Below are positions 17,769 through 26,755 of a DNA stretch of 64,000 bases, one piece after another. Each line of letters opens with the position of its first letter. Position 1 is the first letter of the stretch. The notes under the pieces were generated by a model. It saw nothing but the letters and a program-made list of their open reading frames with translations, did no database searches and was not told the DNA's origin. The stretch is from Cylindrospermum sp. NIES-4074. Its GTDB lineage: Bacteria > Cyanobacteriota > Cyanobacteriia > Cyanobacteriales > Nostocaceae. The stretch spans positions 6,351,687 to 6,415,686 of the forward strand of contig AP018269.1 of NCBI GenBank assembly GCA_003994795.1. The letters are read 5' to 3'. The position numbers were made by a program, and so were the translations under genes.

Positions 17769-18803
17769 ATGGCTGTAAAAATTCCTGTCACAGTAATCAC
17801 AGGCTTCTTAGGCAGTGGGAAAACCAGCTTAATTCGCCATTTACTACAAAACAACCAAGGACGCCGCATTGCCGTTTTAGTCAACGAATTTGGCGAACTC
17901 GGTATTGATGGCGAACTATTAAAATCCTGTCAAATTTGCCCCGAAGATGGTGACAGTAATATCTTTGAATTAACTAACGGTTGCTTATGCTGCACCGTAC
18001 AAGAAGAATTTTTCCCGACGATGCTACAGTTAATTAAGCGAAGAGATAGCATCGACTGCATTTTAATTGAAACTTCTGGTTTAGCTTTACCAAAACCCCT
18101 CGTTAAAGCTTTCCGCTGGCAAGAAATTCGCAACGCTGCCACTGTTGATGCTGTAATTACCGTTGTAGACTGTGCTGCGGTGGCTGCGGGAACATTTGCG
18201 AGTGATTTAGATGCGATCGCCTCCCAACGACAAGCAGACGACAGCTTAGAACACGAAACACCCTTGCAAGAACTGTTTGAAGACCAACTAGCTTGTGCAG
18301 ACTTGGTAGTTTTGAACAAAACTGATTTGGTGGATGCCGAGACACAAGCGCAAGTTGAAAACCTGATTAAGCAAGAGTTACCCAGAGTCGTGAAGATAGT
18401 AGCAAGCGATCGCGGTCAACTCGACGCATCTATATTATTAGGATTTCAAGCCGCAGTCGAAGACAACTTAGATAGTCGTCCCAGTCATCATGACAACGAA
18501 GAAGACCACGACCACGACGAAGAAATTACTTCAACTCACCTAATTTTAGACCGTACCTTTGACCCAGAAAAGCTGCAACAGCGACTACAAACACTAGCAC
18601 AACAACAAGAGATTTACAGAATCAAAGGCTTTGTCGCAGTACCAAATAAACCCATGCGTCTAGTTATGCAAGGTGTTGGGACTCGATTTGATAAATTTTA
18701 TGATCGCCTCTGGCAACCAGAAGAATCAAGACAAACCCGCTTAGTTTTCATCGGTCGTGATTTAAAATCTTCAGAAATCGAATCACAACTTGTATCTTTA
18801 TAA
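17769..18803 (+). CDS. CobW/COG0523 family metal-chaperone GTPase
   Basis: A G3E-family P-loop GTPase of 344 residues. Walker A is GFLGSGKTS (12-20), the metal-binding CxCC motif is NGCLCC (Cys72, 74, 75), the base-recognition motif is NKTD, and a His/Asp-rich stretch (SHHDNEEDHDHDEE, about 236-249) precedes the C-terminal CobW domain. Family members deliver zinc or other metals to client proteins, or take part in cobalamin synthesis. No cobalamin gene or zinc transporter is adjacent, so the metal is open; the His-rich linker favours zinc. The start is supported by the Walker motif position. Confidence 0.93.
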   Translation: MAVKIPVTVITGFLGSGKTSLIRHLLQNNQGRRIAVLVNEFGELGIDGELLKSCQICPEDGDSNIFELTNGCLCCTVQEEFFPTMLQLIKRRDSIDCILIETSGLALPKPLVKAFRWQEIRNAATVDAVITVVDCAAVAAGTFASDLDAIASQRQADDSLEHETPLQELFEDQLACADLVVLNKTDLVDAETQAQVENLIKQELPRVVKIVASDRGQLDASILLGFQAAVEDNLDSRPSHHDNEEDHDHDEEITSTHLILDRTFDPEKLQQRLQTLAQQQEIYRIKGFVAVPNKPMRLVMQGVGTRFDKFYDRLWQPEESRQTRLVFIGRDLKSSEIESQLVSL

Positions 18804-18904
18804 GTTGAGTATTTTCTAATTAATCTCTTTCCCCCTTTTTCAAGACTTGAGGGGATTGCTAATAACTGAACTGTATTGAGTTTATTCTCTTCCTATTTCA
18901 TCTC

Positions 18905-19384
18905 ATGAATATCACACAACTATTTAGCATTGCTAATGTTTTCGTATTGCCATTTTGGATATTAATGATTTTCCTGCCAAACTGGAAAGTAACACGGCGG
19001 ATAATGGAATCATATTTGCCCTTTATTGTCTTAGCTGCGGCATATTTATATTTGTTTGTCAGCAGCATTACACCAGAAAATGCTCAAGCTTTATCGAATC
19101 CTCAATTAGCAGATATTGCGCGATTTTTTAGTAATGAGACAGCCGCCGCTACAGGCTGGATTCATTTTCTAGTCATGGATTTATTTGTTGGTAGATGGAT
19201 ATATTGGGAAGGACAGAAAACAGGTATTTTGACATTTCATTCCCTTTCCCTATGCTTATTTGCTGGGCCGATGGGATTACTTTCTCACATCTTGACTGAT
19301 TGGATAACTAAGCTATTTTTTCCCCGTTCTGAAACTGAAACAGCAACAGCAGGAGAAAAAGCAGCGTCATCAACTGGAACGTAG
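18905..19384 (+). CDS. ABA4-like (DUF4281) membrane protein
   Basis: Four hydrophobic helices in 159 residues, with the family patterns NVFVLPFWILMIFLPNW, WIHFLVMDLFVGRWIYWEG and FAGPMGLLSHIL. Plant ABA4 is needed for neoxanthin formation in plastids; the role of cyanobacterial homologues is unsettled, so I do not assign a reaction. It follows the CobW gene by about 100 bp on the same strand and may share its transcript. Confidence 0.85.
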   Translation: MNITQLFSIANVFVLPFWILMIFLPNWKVTRRIMESYLPFIVLAAAYLYLFVSSITPENAQALSNPQLADIARFFSNETAAATGWIHFLVMDLFVGRWIYWEGQKTGILTFHSLSLCLFAGPMGLLSHILTDWITKLFFPRSETETATAGEKAASSTGT

Positions 19385-19397
19385 GTTTTAATCACGA

Positions 19398-20171
19398 CTA
19401 ATTGCCGCTTGATTCTGAGTTTTCTCCTCTCATCAGGCGGTAATCAACTCCCCCGTAAACATTGATTGCTTGCCCATGAATGGCACGGGATTGATGGGAA
19501 GCTAAAAACAGCGCCACATCTGCCACTTCTTCAGGTTCCATAAAGTAGCTATCATTCACCGGAGTCCCATCTGCTTCTAGTAAAACCTTGCCCATATCTG
19601 TTTTCACCCCAGCAGGACATAGCGCATTGACGCGAACTTTATAGGTGCGTGCTTCATCAGCTAATGCTTCCATAAAGCCGAGTACAGCAAATTTGCTGGC
19701 ACAATATGCAGAGTTATATGCATAGCCAAGTTTACCCGAATCCGAAGCTATCAAAATGATATTGCCTTGCCGTTGATTATAGAAATTAGGTAATACGGCT
19801 TGGCAACAGAGGAACGCACCCAGCAAATTGACATCCAACATAGCCTGAAATTCAGCACGCGGTAAGTCAGCAACAAAATATCGACGCTGAATGCCAGCAT
19901 TTGTCACCAAAATATCGATTTTACCAAAGGCTGTAAGTGTTTGTAGCACCATATCAGCAACCGCTTGTTCATGGGTGACATCAGTTGGTATAGCGAGTGC
20001 TTTTCTACCCAGTTTTTTGATTGCATCCGCAGTCTCAATGGCTAATTCGGCAGATTTGTCAGCAATAATAACATTTGCCCCCTCACTAGCGAAAGTGAGA
20101 GCAATTGCCCGGCCGATGCCTTTACCAGCGCCCGTAACAATGGCAACTTTATCAATAAGTTGCTCTGACAC
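19398..20171 (-). CDS. Short-chain dehydrogenase/reductase (SDR)
   Basis: A classical SDR of 257 residues. The cofactor loop is VTGAGKGIGRAIA, NAG follows the fourth strand (VTNAGIQRR), and the catalytic set is Ser in LIASDSGK with YCASK. Adenine-side residues (IIADKSAE) suggest NAD(H) preference. It starts at a GTG with AAGGAAA upstream. It is convergent with the ABA4-like gene, 13 bp apart. Substrate not predictable; sugar-alcohol and polyol oxidoreductases are common in this class. Confidence 0.9.
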   Translation of the reverse strand: MSEQLIDKVAIVTGAGKGIGRAIALTFASEGANVIIADKSAELAIETADAIKKLGRKALAIPTDVTHEQAVADMVLQTLTAFGKIDILVTNAGIQRRYFVADLPRAEFQAMLDVNLLGAFLCCQAVLPNFYNQRQGNIILIASDSGKLGYAYNSAYCASKFAVLGFMEALADEARTYKVRVNALCPAGVKTDMGKVLLEADGTPVNDSYFMEPEEVADVALFLASHQSRAIHGQAINVYGGVDYRLMRGENSESSGN

Positions 20172-20231
20172 GAAATGATTTCCTTTTACAAAATATTGTT
20201 ATTAGTTTATCAGAAAGAGAAGAGGTATTTT

Positions 20232-20278
20232 CCGCTGTTTCAGCAGAATTGAAGAGGCGACAGTGGCTGAAACAACGG
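20232..20278. terminator. Imperfect hairpin downstream of the small-protein pair
   Basis: CCGCTGTTTCAGC and GCTGAAACAACGG pair in 12 of 13 positions around a 21-nt loop, in the spacer following the 72-residue gene on the minus strand. Possible terminator; there is no strong U run. Confidence 0.35.
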
Positions 20279-20374
20279 CTTTATTAGGTGGTGTGAAGAG
20301 AAAGAGAGTGAGGCTTGAAAGTTTTGGTAATGGGAAATTAGAAAAATCTGATTACCCATTACCTGATAAGCAAA

Positions 20375-20593
20375 TTAAGAACGTTTAGCTGTTTGATAGT
20401 TGGCATCTAACCAACAGCGTGGTAGACGTTCACCGGAAGGAAAGACCAGATTTTCTTTTTTAAAAGTATCAGGGTCTTGTTCTTCTTGACCTTCTTGGTC
20501 TTGTGCGTGAACGGTAGCAATATTGGGATCGATTAATTCTTGAAGGTCAAGAATTCTTACTAAATCTTCGGTATCTTTGAGTTGTAAAAACAT
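20375..20593 (-). CDS. Small conserved-looking protein, function unknown
   Basis: A 72-residue acidic protein (LKDTEDLVRILDLQELIDP, then an EGQEEQDPD stretch and a Cys-Trp near the end). No export signal, membrane helix or known motif is seen. It begins 3 bp after the stop of the DUF3181-like gene, so the two are almost surely translated from one message. Its codon use is like its neighbours. I do not recognise the family. Confidence 0.7.
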   Translation of the reverse strand: MFLQLKDTEDLVRILDLQELIDPNIATVHAQDQEGQEEQDPDTFKKENLVFPSGERLPRCWLDANYQTAKRS

Positions 20594-20596
20594 AAT

Positions 20597-20905
20597 TTAT
20601 ATTTCGCGTTGATACTTTTCTAAAATATCTACTAGACTAACCTGGCATTGCAGAGGTAATAAATCAATTAAAGAAACTTCCCGTCTGCCGCCGCCAATTT
20701 TGACAGGGATAGATGCTAATACTTCCATAACCCGGTCTTCGTTGACAGATTTGGAAGTAATTAAGGGATACAATTGTTCGGCAACAACGGTGTGCAGTTT
20801 GGCATCAGCTAAATAAAGATGCCACTTGGCAATATCTATATAGACGTGTTCGCCAATTTCCGCAGCTAGGGCTTCCAGTAACTCTGTGGTACTAATCTTA
20901 GCCAT
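20597..20905 (-). CDS. DUF3181-like small cyanobacterial protein
   Basis: About 102 residues, predicted mostly helical (STTELLEALAAEIGEHVYID, then SVNEDRVMEVLASIP). It resembles the DUF3181 family, which to my knowledge is restricted to cyanobacteria and uncharacterised; the match is from memory of the family, so moderate. The ATG of MAKIST is chosen over a GTG three codons earlier because AGGGTGA sits at a suitable distance. It is first in a two-gene unit with the 72-residue protein. Confidence 0.75.
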   Translation of the reverse strand: MAKISTTELLEALAAEIGEHVYIDIAKWHLYLADAKLHTVVAEQLYPLITSKSVNEDRVMEVLASIPVKIGGGRREVSLIDLLPLQCQVSLVDILEKYQREI

Positions 20906-21005
20906 AAAAATCACCCTAAGTACAGGCTATTAATATTATGGCTCAATTAACCAGCTTGGTTCTACTGCCACAGGTTACAATTGCCCCAGCTTCAGCAGTC
21001 CTTCT

Positions 21006-21263
21006 TCAGGTGGATTTGGGTGGTGTCTCAGAATAATTGGCGATCGCCGCAATATAAATCAGATGCACCAACAATACTCCTACCCAGCTTAAGGTCAACA
21101 GCGGTAACCACTCCCAGGTAGCCGCTTTTAAGTTGTGGAAAAACCACAACCCAGAATTGATCGTCACGGCGATCGCTACGTGCATAGCAAAATTCATCCG
21201 GTCATCTAACTTACGGAAATCGGGGTCTTTGCGATCGGGTTTGCGAGGCCAACGAGGAGGCAT
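21006..21263 (-). CDS. Small two-TM-domain protein
   Basis: 85 residues: a basic N-terminus (PPRWPRKPDRKDPDFRKLDD) and two hydrophobic helices (about 28-46 and 52-73) with WEWLP between them. It resembles the 2TM-domain proteins often found in cyanobacteria next to regulators. No functional residue can be named. It lies 62 bp downstream of the response regulator on the same strand, so it may be the last gene of the GAF sensor-regulator unit. Confidence 0.7.
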   Translation of the reverse strand: MPPRWPRKPDRKDPDFRKLDDRMNFAMHVAIAVTINSGLWFFHNLKAATWEWLPLLTLSWVGVLLVHLIYIAAIANYSETPPKST

Positions 21264-21325
21264 AAATATTTGTTACAGACTTTTACACATCTACTCATTC
21301 TAAGGTTTTTGCGAGTCCCTTGCGA

Positions 21326-21724
21326 TCAGACCTGAAAACTTTCAGGTAAAGAATTTTCGTAAGCAGACTCAATAGTTTTCAGCAACTCTGGAATGTCATA
21401 GGGTTTATTGATGAAATAGGTAATACCCAGCAAAGAAGCTAATTCTTCTATATTGCCGTATGCCGTAGCCAATACAACTGCTAAATTGATTCCTTCTGCC
21501 TGGAGGTGCCGATAGACTTGTGCCCCAGTCAATTCTGGCATCCGATTATCTAAAATTAATACATCTGGTGGCTCGTTTACCACTTTTTCCAAAGCTTCTT
21601 GACCATTACGTGCTTCTCTAATCTCCCAGCCTTCCTCTGCCAGGATAATAGCCAGTAGAGTCCGACTATCATCATCATCGTCTGCAATTAGCACTTGGCG
21701 GCTGCCAAAATTTTTAAATTTCAT
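21326..21724 (-). CDS. Single-domain response regulator (CheY-like)
   Basis: A 132-residue receiver with all key residues: acidic pocket DDDDDS (15-20), phospho-acceptor Asp59 in LILDNRMPE, Thr87 in LATAYG and Lys107 in INKPYD. There is no output domain, so it acts by binding a partner or by relay. Its ATG overlaps the stop of the GAF-sensor gene by 4 bp (ATGA), which implies translational coupling and a 1:1 functional pair. Confidence 0.95.
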   Translation of the reverse strand: MKFKNFGSRQVLIADDDDDSRTLLAIILAEEGWEIREARNGQEALEKVVNEPPDVLILDNRMPELTGAQVYRHLQAEGINLAVVLATAYGNIEELASLLGITYFINKPYDIPELLKTIESAYENSLPESFQV

Positions 21725-22914
21725 AGTCTATTTTTTGCCAGCGGTAATGATAAATTATACATAGTCGGTTGGGAAATATTAAATACAGGAATTGGTGTGA
21801 AACTGACTTGTGCTAAGTCAGAATTTGGCATTTTCTCGACTGTTACTGCTACTCTTCCTCCTTTACCTGCACTTTCAAAAACTTGGAGAAAATAACGCAG
21901 CAGTTGCCGTAAAAGGCTGCACGGATCAGCCATGACTGTAATTGGCTCATGCCAAAATGTCACAACTTCCACATTACGGATTTTGGCTTCAGTCAATAGG
22001 AGATCGACTAAATCGCAGATACTCTCAGTTAGTGACAGAGATTGGATATTTCCCGTCTTCAATGATGCTAAATTGCGCCAAATTTCTGCCCGGTGACGAA
22101 ATAGCTGAATTGAGTTTTCAGCTTGTTGGATTAATTGTTTTGCATAGTCTAAGCGGTTAACAGCTACCAACCGAGATATAACCTCCAGTTGTAAGCTGGC
22201 GGCTTGATACCCTTGAATAATATCTTGACGTAGTTCTTCTAATGGCTGATAGTCATCAGGAGTTGATAATAGTACACGGTGAATGTCTTTTTCTAAGTTA
22301 GCTACTAAAAATTCTGCTTCAACAGCGTGAGAAGCGCACAGTAATATCTCTTTTAGCCGTTGTCCAGCATCCGCACGACGTACCGATATACTCAGGACTC
22401 CGACAATATCTTGTTTTTCGTTACGCAAGGGGATTCCTTGACAAGTAAATGGACTAAATCCCTCAATAAAGTGTTCTGCTGCCACAAGTTCCATATAATT
22501 TTCTTCAGCTAGCGGCGTGCCGATACCATTAGCACCAGCTACGCCTTCTGACAGCAGGGAACCAGGGACAGGAAATGGTTCTGGGCCGTGTATAGTTTGC
22601 TCATCACCTAATAAATCTAGTAAAATGGCGTTGCGATCGCCTAACATAACTGCATGACGGTCTTTCCCCGCCGCCTGTGATAATTTGCGGAAATAAGGAC
22701 GAACAGCGTTAACCAGAAAACTAGATTGCTCTATCAAGCGCTGAGTATCTGAGTTTGATAATCTCTCTGCTTGTAACGCGCGGGGGTTAGCTCCTTGCAG
22801 GTGCGATCTTTCCCAGGCACGATAAACTTCTGAGCGTAACATATCAGCAGAAATTGCACCAGTAGCTCTGTAGAGGCGTCCTGCTTCAATTACATCACTC
22901 CTTAAAGGGGACAT
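21721..22914 (-). CDS. GAF sensor protein with degenerate histidine-kinase-like half
   Basis: Residues about 20-190 match the N-terminal sensor region of AcoR/DhaR-type sigma-54 regulators: SHLQGANPRALQAERLS, LLSEGVAGANGIGTPLAEEN, EHFIEGFSPFTCQGIPLRN, and GVLSISVRRAD. The second half (about 215-390) has the layout of a two-helix DHp domain and an ATPase domain, but no H-box His followed by E/D, no N-box Asn (ADPCSLLRQLLRYFLQVF takes its place) and no clear G1 or G2 glycine box. It therefore looks like a pseudokinase or scaffold. It is coupled to the following response regulator by a 4-bp overlap. Confidence 0.8.
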   Translation of the reverse strand: MSPLRSDVIEAGRLYRATGAISADMLRSEVYRAWERSHLQGANPRALQAERLSNSDTQRLIEQSSFLVNAVRPYFRKLSQAAGKDRHAVMLGDRNAILLDLLGDEQTIHGPEPFPVPGSLLSEGVAGANGIGTPLAEENYMELVAAEHFIEGFSPFTCQGIPLRNEKQDIVGVLSISVRRADAGQRLKEILLCASHAVEAEFLVANLEKDIHRVLLSTPDDYQPLEELRQDIIQGYQAASLQLEVISRLVAVNRLDYAKQLIQQAENSIQLFRHRAEIWRNLASLKTGNIQSLSLTESICDLVDLLLTEAKIRNVEVVTFWHEPITVMADPCSLLRQLLRYFLQVFESAGKGGRVAVTVEKMPNSDLAQVSFTPIPVFNISQPTMYNLSLPLAKNRL

Positions 22915-23412
22915 GGCGTTAACATCTCTGGTAACATTTAGTTGATTTTACAATTTCAATTGTCACCTTTTCCTGAAGGTATATACTGCCAAGGTTATTA
23001 CCCAGAAATAAAAGTTTGCTTATTGTTAACATTCAGCCTTATTCCTAGCCACTCAAAATTCCCTATCAACAATCCCCTGAATAAATTTCTTAGCTCTAAT
23101 AATGGCAAAGTATCGAGTTATATTTGATTTTCACCCAAATTACTTGGCTGGGTTAGTTTAGATATTTGTGAATTTCAGTAAAGCTTATTTTTGGCTTATT
23201 TATGAGTTTTTCTTGCTCACTAAACCAAATGTATCTATTAACAATAAACTTGAATAATTGCCAGAAAAAAGTTATCAAATGTCAAACCTACGTTCATCAA
23301 CCAATTGGATGAGTTTTTATCTATTTTGAGTTAATAATGATTCATCTTTTTGACAGAGGGAGTAAACACATTTGCTTGTGAAGATGGAAATAACCTTTAG
23401 AGGTGGATTCCG
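22915..23412. other. Intergenic region, about 500 bp
   Basis: AT-rich spacer between the divergent GAF-sensor and DUF2795 genes. There is an open frame of 60 codons near its left side but it has no ribosome site and amino-acid content unlike a folded protein. No RNA gene or repeat is evident. Confidence 0.4.
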
Positions 23413-23610
23413 ATGACTAGAGCAAATCCAGTTGAATTACAAAAACACTTGAAAGGTGTTGACTATCCTGCTGATAAGCACGAATTGATTCAGCACGCTC
23501 AACAGCAAGGAGCCGATAGAGAACTTATCTCACTACTAGAGCAATTGCCAGAGGGAGAGGAGTACGAAAACCCAGCCGATCTTAACAAAGCTATAGGTGA
23601 GATCCAGTAG
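23413..23610 (+). CDS. DUF2795 domain protein
   Basis: A 65-residue protein matching the DUF2795 pattern: VELQKHLKGVDYPADKHELIQHA followed by RELISLLEQLP and a YENPADLNKAI end (quoted in pieces). These small helical proteins recur in actinobacteria and cyanobacteria; their role is unknown. AGAGGTGG at a good distance supports the ATG. It ends one base before the convergent moaC stop, so the two transcripts must overlap. Confidence 0.88.
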   Translation: MTRANPVELQKHLKGVDYPADKHELIQHAQQQGADRELISLLEQLPEGEEYENPADLNKAIGEIQ

Positions 23611-24120
23611 TTATAATGCTGGCGGGGAATAATCTCCAGATTTCCCGCCAGTTTTGCTGACCAAACGAATTGATTCGATTTGAATTGATTTTTCTAAAGC
23701 TTTCGCCATATCGTACAGAGTCAAAGCCGCAATAGAAACGGCTGTTAAGGCTTCCATCTCCACACCAGTTTCGGCCTTAGTTTTGACTGTGGCATAGATT
23801 TGATAGCCTGGTAATTGGGGATCTGGTGTCAGCTCGACGGCAATTTTCTGCAAGGGCAAGGGATGACAGAGGGGAATTAAAGTAGATGTCTGTTTAGCTG
23901 CCATAATTCCAGCTAACCTAGCAGTTGCCAAAACATCCCCTTTAGGAGCATTTCCGGCTTGAATAGCGGCAAAGGTTGCTGGCAGCATTCGCACTTGAGC
24001 TGTGGCTACTGCTTCGCGCAGGGTGGGTACTTTGCTAGACACATCTACCATCTGTGCCTCACCCTGAGGATCTATATGGGTTAAGTTGGCAAAATTAGTT
24101 GGAAAATTCTCTTGCGTCAT
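23611..24120 (-). CDS. moaC: Cyclic pyranopterin monophosphate synthase MoaC
   Basis: MoaC forms cyclic pyranopterin monophosphate from the MoaA product in molybdenum-cofactor synthesis. At 169 residues it has the family core: [27 protein letters not shown] and [12 protein letters not shown], which holds the catalytic Asp137 and Lys140. It is not next to other moa genes here. The tRNA-Arg gene lies just beyond its start on the other strand. Confidence 0.97.
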   Translation of the reverse strand: MTQENFPTNFANLTHIDPQGEAQMVDVSSKVPTLREAVATAQVRMLPATFAAIQAGNAPKGDVLATARLAGIMAAKQTSTLIPLCHPLPLQKIAVELTPDPQLPGYQIYATVKTKAETGVEMEALTAVSIAALTLYDMAKALEKSIQIESIRLVSKTGGKSGDYSPPAL

Positions 24121-24154
24121 TTTGCGAAGTAGTGCTATTATAGGATTCTAGCAA

Positions 24155-24228
24155 GGGCGTGTAGCTCAGTGGACTAGAGCACGTGGCTACGGACCACGGT
24201 GTCGGGGGTTCGAATCCCTCCTCGCCCG
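24155..24228 (+). tRNA. tRNA-Arg(ACG)
   Basis: A full cloverleaf can be folded: acceptor GGGCGTG with CTCGCCC (one U-U), D arm GCTC...GAGC, anticodon stem CGTGG/CCACG with loop CTACGGA (anticodon ACG at 24,189-24,191), T arm GGGGG-TTCGAAT-CCCTC, discriminator G. CCA is not encoded. In bacteria A34 is converted to inosine, reading CGU, CGC and CGA. Confidence 0.97.
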
Positions 24229-24237
24229 TTATGAAGG

Positions 24238-24271
24238 AAAGCAAAAGGTTATTGAATTAACCTTTTGCTTT
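24238..24271. terminator. Strong rho-independent terminator
   Basis: AAAGCAAAAGGTTA and TAACCTTTTGCTTT form a perfect 14-bp stem with a 6-nt loop, followed by a T run on both strands. It lies just after the tRNA and just past the stop codon of the MFS gene, so it serves both directions. Confidence 0.85.
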
Positions 24272-25516
24272 TTAGTTTAGGGAATTTTCAGGATTTAAGG
24301 AATATGCATCTCGACCGCGACCTAAGGCAAAGCGTAGGGAATGGGGTAGGCTTTTGCTGGACTGGGTAAGAAAGATGAGAAGTGCCAGCACGGTTAAAAT
24401 CGCACCGTAACCAAACATATTGCCGTAGCCGACTTGTTCAGCGATGGAACCCAATAATGGGGCGGCGATCGCAATTCCCAAATCTAATCCCGCGATGCAA
24501 ATAGCAAAAATCCGCCCCCTTTCTTGTGGCAATGAGCGGTCTGCCATCAAAGTAGTCATCATAGAAATGAGGGTGCCACCACCACAACCTTCAGCGATCG
24601 CCGCTAGCAAAAATGCGATCGCACTATTGGCTTGCCACAACAATAACGAAGCCACAGTGTAAGCCGCTATGCTACAGGTGATAAACAAACCGCGACCAAC
24701 GCGATCGCTAACTCGACCGGCAAACAACCTAATCACAAAACTGGAAATGGCCGCAGCTGTGAAAAACAACCCTGGATTTAAATCCACCCCAGTTGATTTG
24801 ATGAATAAGGCCACAAAAGTATGCACAGTCCCCAACACCAAACCCACCAGCAACATCACTAAAGTCGGGACTCTTACCCGTGGACTCAGCAGAATTTGCC
24901 AAAAGTTGCTATCTTCACCTTTTACTGATGTATGTCTCTGTGCCGAGGGATTGGTCATTTGGACTGTACCCAAGAACGCCAAAAAACCCAATCCAGCACA
25001 TAACAGAAATAAGGGTTCATCACCCACCGCAGCTTGTAAATACCCTCCCAAAGCCGGCCCAATTGCTAAACCAATGGGAGTCCCCAGACTCATATAACCA
25101 ATGATTTCACCACGATTTTCCGCAGGTGCTAAATCTGCTACTAAGGCACTGTATCCCGTAGTAAAAGCCGCAATGCTAACGCCATGAAAAATCCGCACCG
25201 CAATTAATAGCGGGATTGATTTGAATGCCAAATAGCCAAAAGGAGCGATCGCCGCTATGATCGTGCCAATCAACAAGACAATTTTGCGATCGCGTGCATC
25301 TGCTAACCTACCTAGCATCGGGCGAAATAGCAATAGACCAATGGCAAAACTGCCCATAACAATGCCAATTTCTTGCTTGCTTCCACCCACCTCCTCAATA
25401 TAGAGGGGCAAGGTTGGTAACAACGCAGCCATACTAGACCAGAATAATAAACCTGCTATAAATAAAAGCAGCAGGTTATGGCGCAGATGGGCATCAAAAG
25501 AATTAAAAGCTTTCAA
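24272..25516 (-). CDS. MFS transporter
   Basis: 414 residues with about twelve hydrophobic helices, two six-helix halves and the MFS loop 2-3 motif in GRLADARDRKIVLL, with the related GRVSDRVGRGLF in the second half. The closest general class is drug/multidrug-efflux-like MFS with NRGEIIGYMSLGTPIG in helix 5 region (antiporter-type motif C). Substrate unknown. It ends in a shared terminator with the tRNA and is not operonic with the transferase upstream (about 46 bp, same strand, so co-transcription is possible). Confidence 0.9.
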   Translation of the reverse strand: MKAFNSFDAHLRHNLLLLFIAGLLFWSSMAALLPTLPLYIEEVGGSKQEIGIVMGSFAIGLLLFRPMLGRLADARDRKIVLLIGTIIAAIAPFGYLAFKSIPLLIAVRIFHGVSIAAFTTGYSALVADLAPAENRGEIIGYMSLGTPIGLAIGPALGGYLQAAVGDEPLFLLCAGLGFLAFLGTVQMTNPSAQRHTSVKGEDSNFWQILLSPRVRVPTLVMLLVGLVLGTVHTFVALFIKSTGVDLNPGLFFTAAAISSFVIRLFAGRVSDRVGRGLFITCSIAAYTVASLLLWQANSAIAFLLAAIAEGCGGGTLISMMTTLMADRSLPQERGRIFAICIAGLDLGIAIAAPLLGSIAEQVGYGNMFGYGAILTVLALLIFLTQSSKSLPHSLRFALGRGRDAYSLNPENSLN

Positions 25517-25562
25517 GACAGATGCAAGTTAATGTGAGGTGTGTTTTATTCCTATTGTTACG

Positions 25563-26579
25563 TTACTTAACATTATTAGCCACTACCTCCCGCACCCGAT
25601 AGATGGGTCTTCCTTGGGATTCATGGTAGGTACGCATGAGTAATTCTGCCAAAAGACCGAAGCTAAATAGCTGGACTCCTGTCACCAAAAGCAACACCGC
25701 CAAAATTAGCAAAGGACGATTGCCAATCATTGCCCCAAAAGCTATTTTGAGGAAAGTCAAGTAAATGCCGATCGCCACGCCGGCAACTATCGAAGTTAAA
25801 CCCAACAACCCAAAAACGTGCATGGGACGGGTGAGAAACTTCTTCATAAAGGTGATAGTTAACAAATCCATCAAAACGCGAAATGTCCGCCAGATGCCAT
25901 ATTTACTGCGACCAAACCGGCGTGCATGGTGACGCACAGGGACTTCTGTAATTCTTGCCCCTTCAATAAAAGCCAAAGCCGGTAAAAATCGGTGCAGTTC
26001 TCCATAGAGATTCATATCTGCTGTTAATTCAGACCGATAAGCTTTGAGAGAACAGCCGTAGTCATGCAATTTAACGCCAGTAATCTTGGCAATTAGCCAA
26101 TTGGCAATTTTAGAAGGGAGTAACCGCGACAAAGCTGCATCTTGGCGTTTTTGTCGCCAACCACTTACCAAATCATAGCCTTCTTCTAGCTTGGCTAATA
26201 ACATGGGGATATCAGCGGGGTCATTTTGCAGATCAGCATCTAAAGTAACGATCGCCTTTCCCATTGCATAATTAAACCCCGCAGCCATAGCCGCACTTTG
26301 CCCGTAATTACGACGCAAAATCACCGCTTTTAAATCATTACGGCTTTGTGCTAGTTCCTTGAGTAATTGGGCAGAACCATCTGTAGAACCATCATCCACG
26401 CAGATAATTTCATAACTCAACTGACTAGGGCTGACACTATTGGCGATCGCTTCCACCAACAGCGGCAAACTTTCCACTTCATCCCGCACTGGCACCACCA
26501 CGGAAACATCAGGAACAATTGCCGCAATCACACCCTGTTCCTCACCCATCCTCTCGGAAATTAACCCACTCCTCATCAT
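25563..26579 (-). CDS. Polyprenyl-phosphate-type glycosyltransferase (GT2, DPM-like)
   Basis: 338 residues: an N-terminal GT-A domain (VSVVVPVRDEVESLPLL, CVDDGSTDGSAQLL, TLDADLQNDPADIP, and the DYGCSLKAYRSE acceptor region) and two C-terminal membrane helices (about 255-280 and 290-318). This layout is that of dolichyl/undecaprenyl-phosphate mannosyl- or glucosyl-transferases such as the ArnC/GtrB group, which load a sugar onto a lipid carrier at the membrane. An adjacent ATG gives an equal start. It sits apart from the main polysaccharide cluster. Confidence 0.92.
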   Translation of the reverse strand: MMRSGLISERMGEEQGVIAAIVPDVSVVVPVRDEVESLPLLVEAIANSVSPSQLSYEIICVDDGSTDGSAQLLKELAQSRNDLKAVILRRNYGQSAAMAAGFNYAMGKAIVTLDADLQNDPADIPMLLAKLEEGYDLVSGWRQKRQDAALSRLLPSKIANWLIAKITGVKLHDYGCSLKAYRSELTADMNLYGELHRFLPALAFIEGARITEVPVRHHARRFGRSKYGIWRTFRVLMDLLTITFMKKFLTRPMHVFGLLGLTSIVAGVAIGIYLTFLKIAFGAMIGNRPLLILAVLLLVTGVQLFSFGLLAELLMRTYHESQGRPIYRVREVVANNVK

Positions 26580-26617
26580 TTCTCAGCGTCCTCAGCGTCT
26601 CTGTGGTTCGTAACTTT

Positions 26618-26755
26618 GTAAGCATTCAGCCGTCAGCAATCAGCAATCAACTTTTGTCATCATCTACTGTGTAACTTTCTCCCACTCAACACGCCCGAAA
26701 TGGGGCGGTGATTGGGTTAAGGCTCAAAGCTGACCGTTGAGTGCTGAGTGCTTAC
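26618..26755. repeat. 138-bp fold-back element invading the NlpC/P60 gene end
   Basis: GTAAGCATTCAGC and GCTGAGTGCTTAC are inverted ends (12 of 13 bp), the same end sequence as the element near 10.4 kb. The right arm lies inside the last codons of the NlpC/P60 gene, and the interior carries CAATCAGCAATCA and GAGTGCTGAGTGC tandem bits. Confidence 0.5.

Noticed and set aside
21721-22914. Calling the GAF protein a sigma-54 activator
   Set aside because: There is no AAA+ GAFTGA domain or DNA-binding C-terminus; only the sensor region is similar.
22942-23127. Open frame of 61 codons in the intergenic region
   Set aside because: No ribosome site, biased composition and no similarity to a known family.
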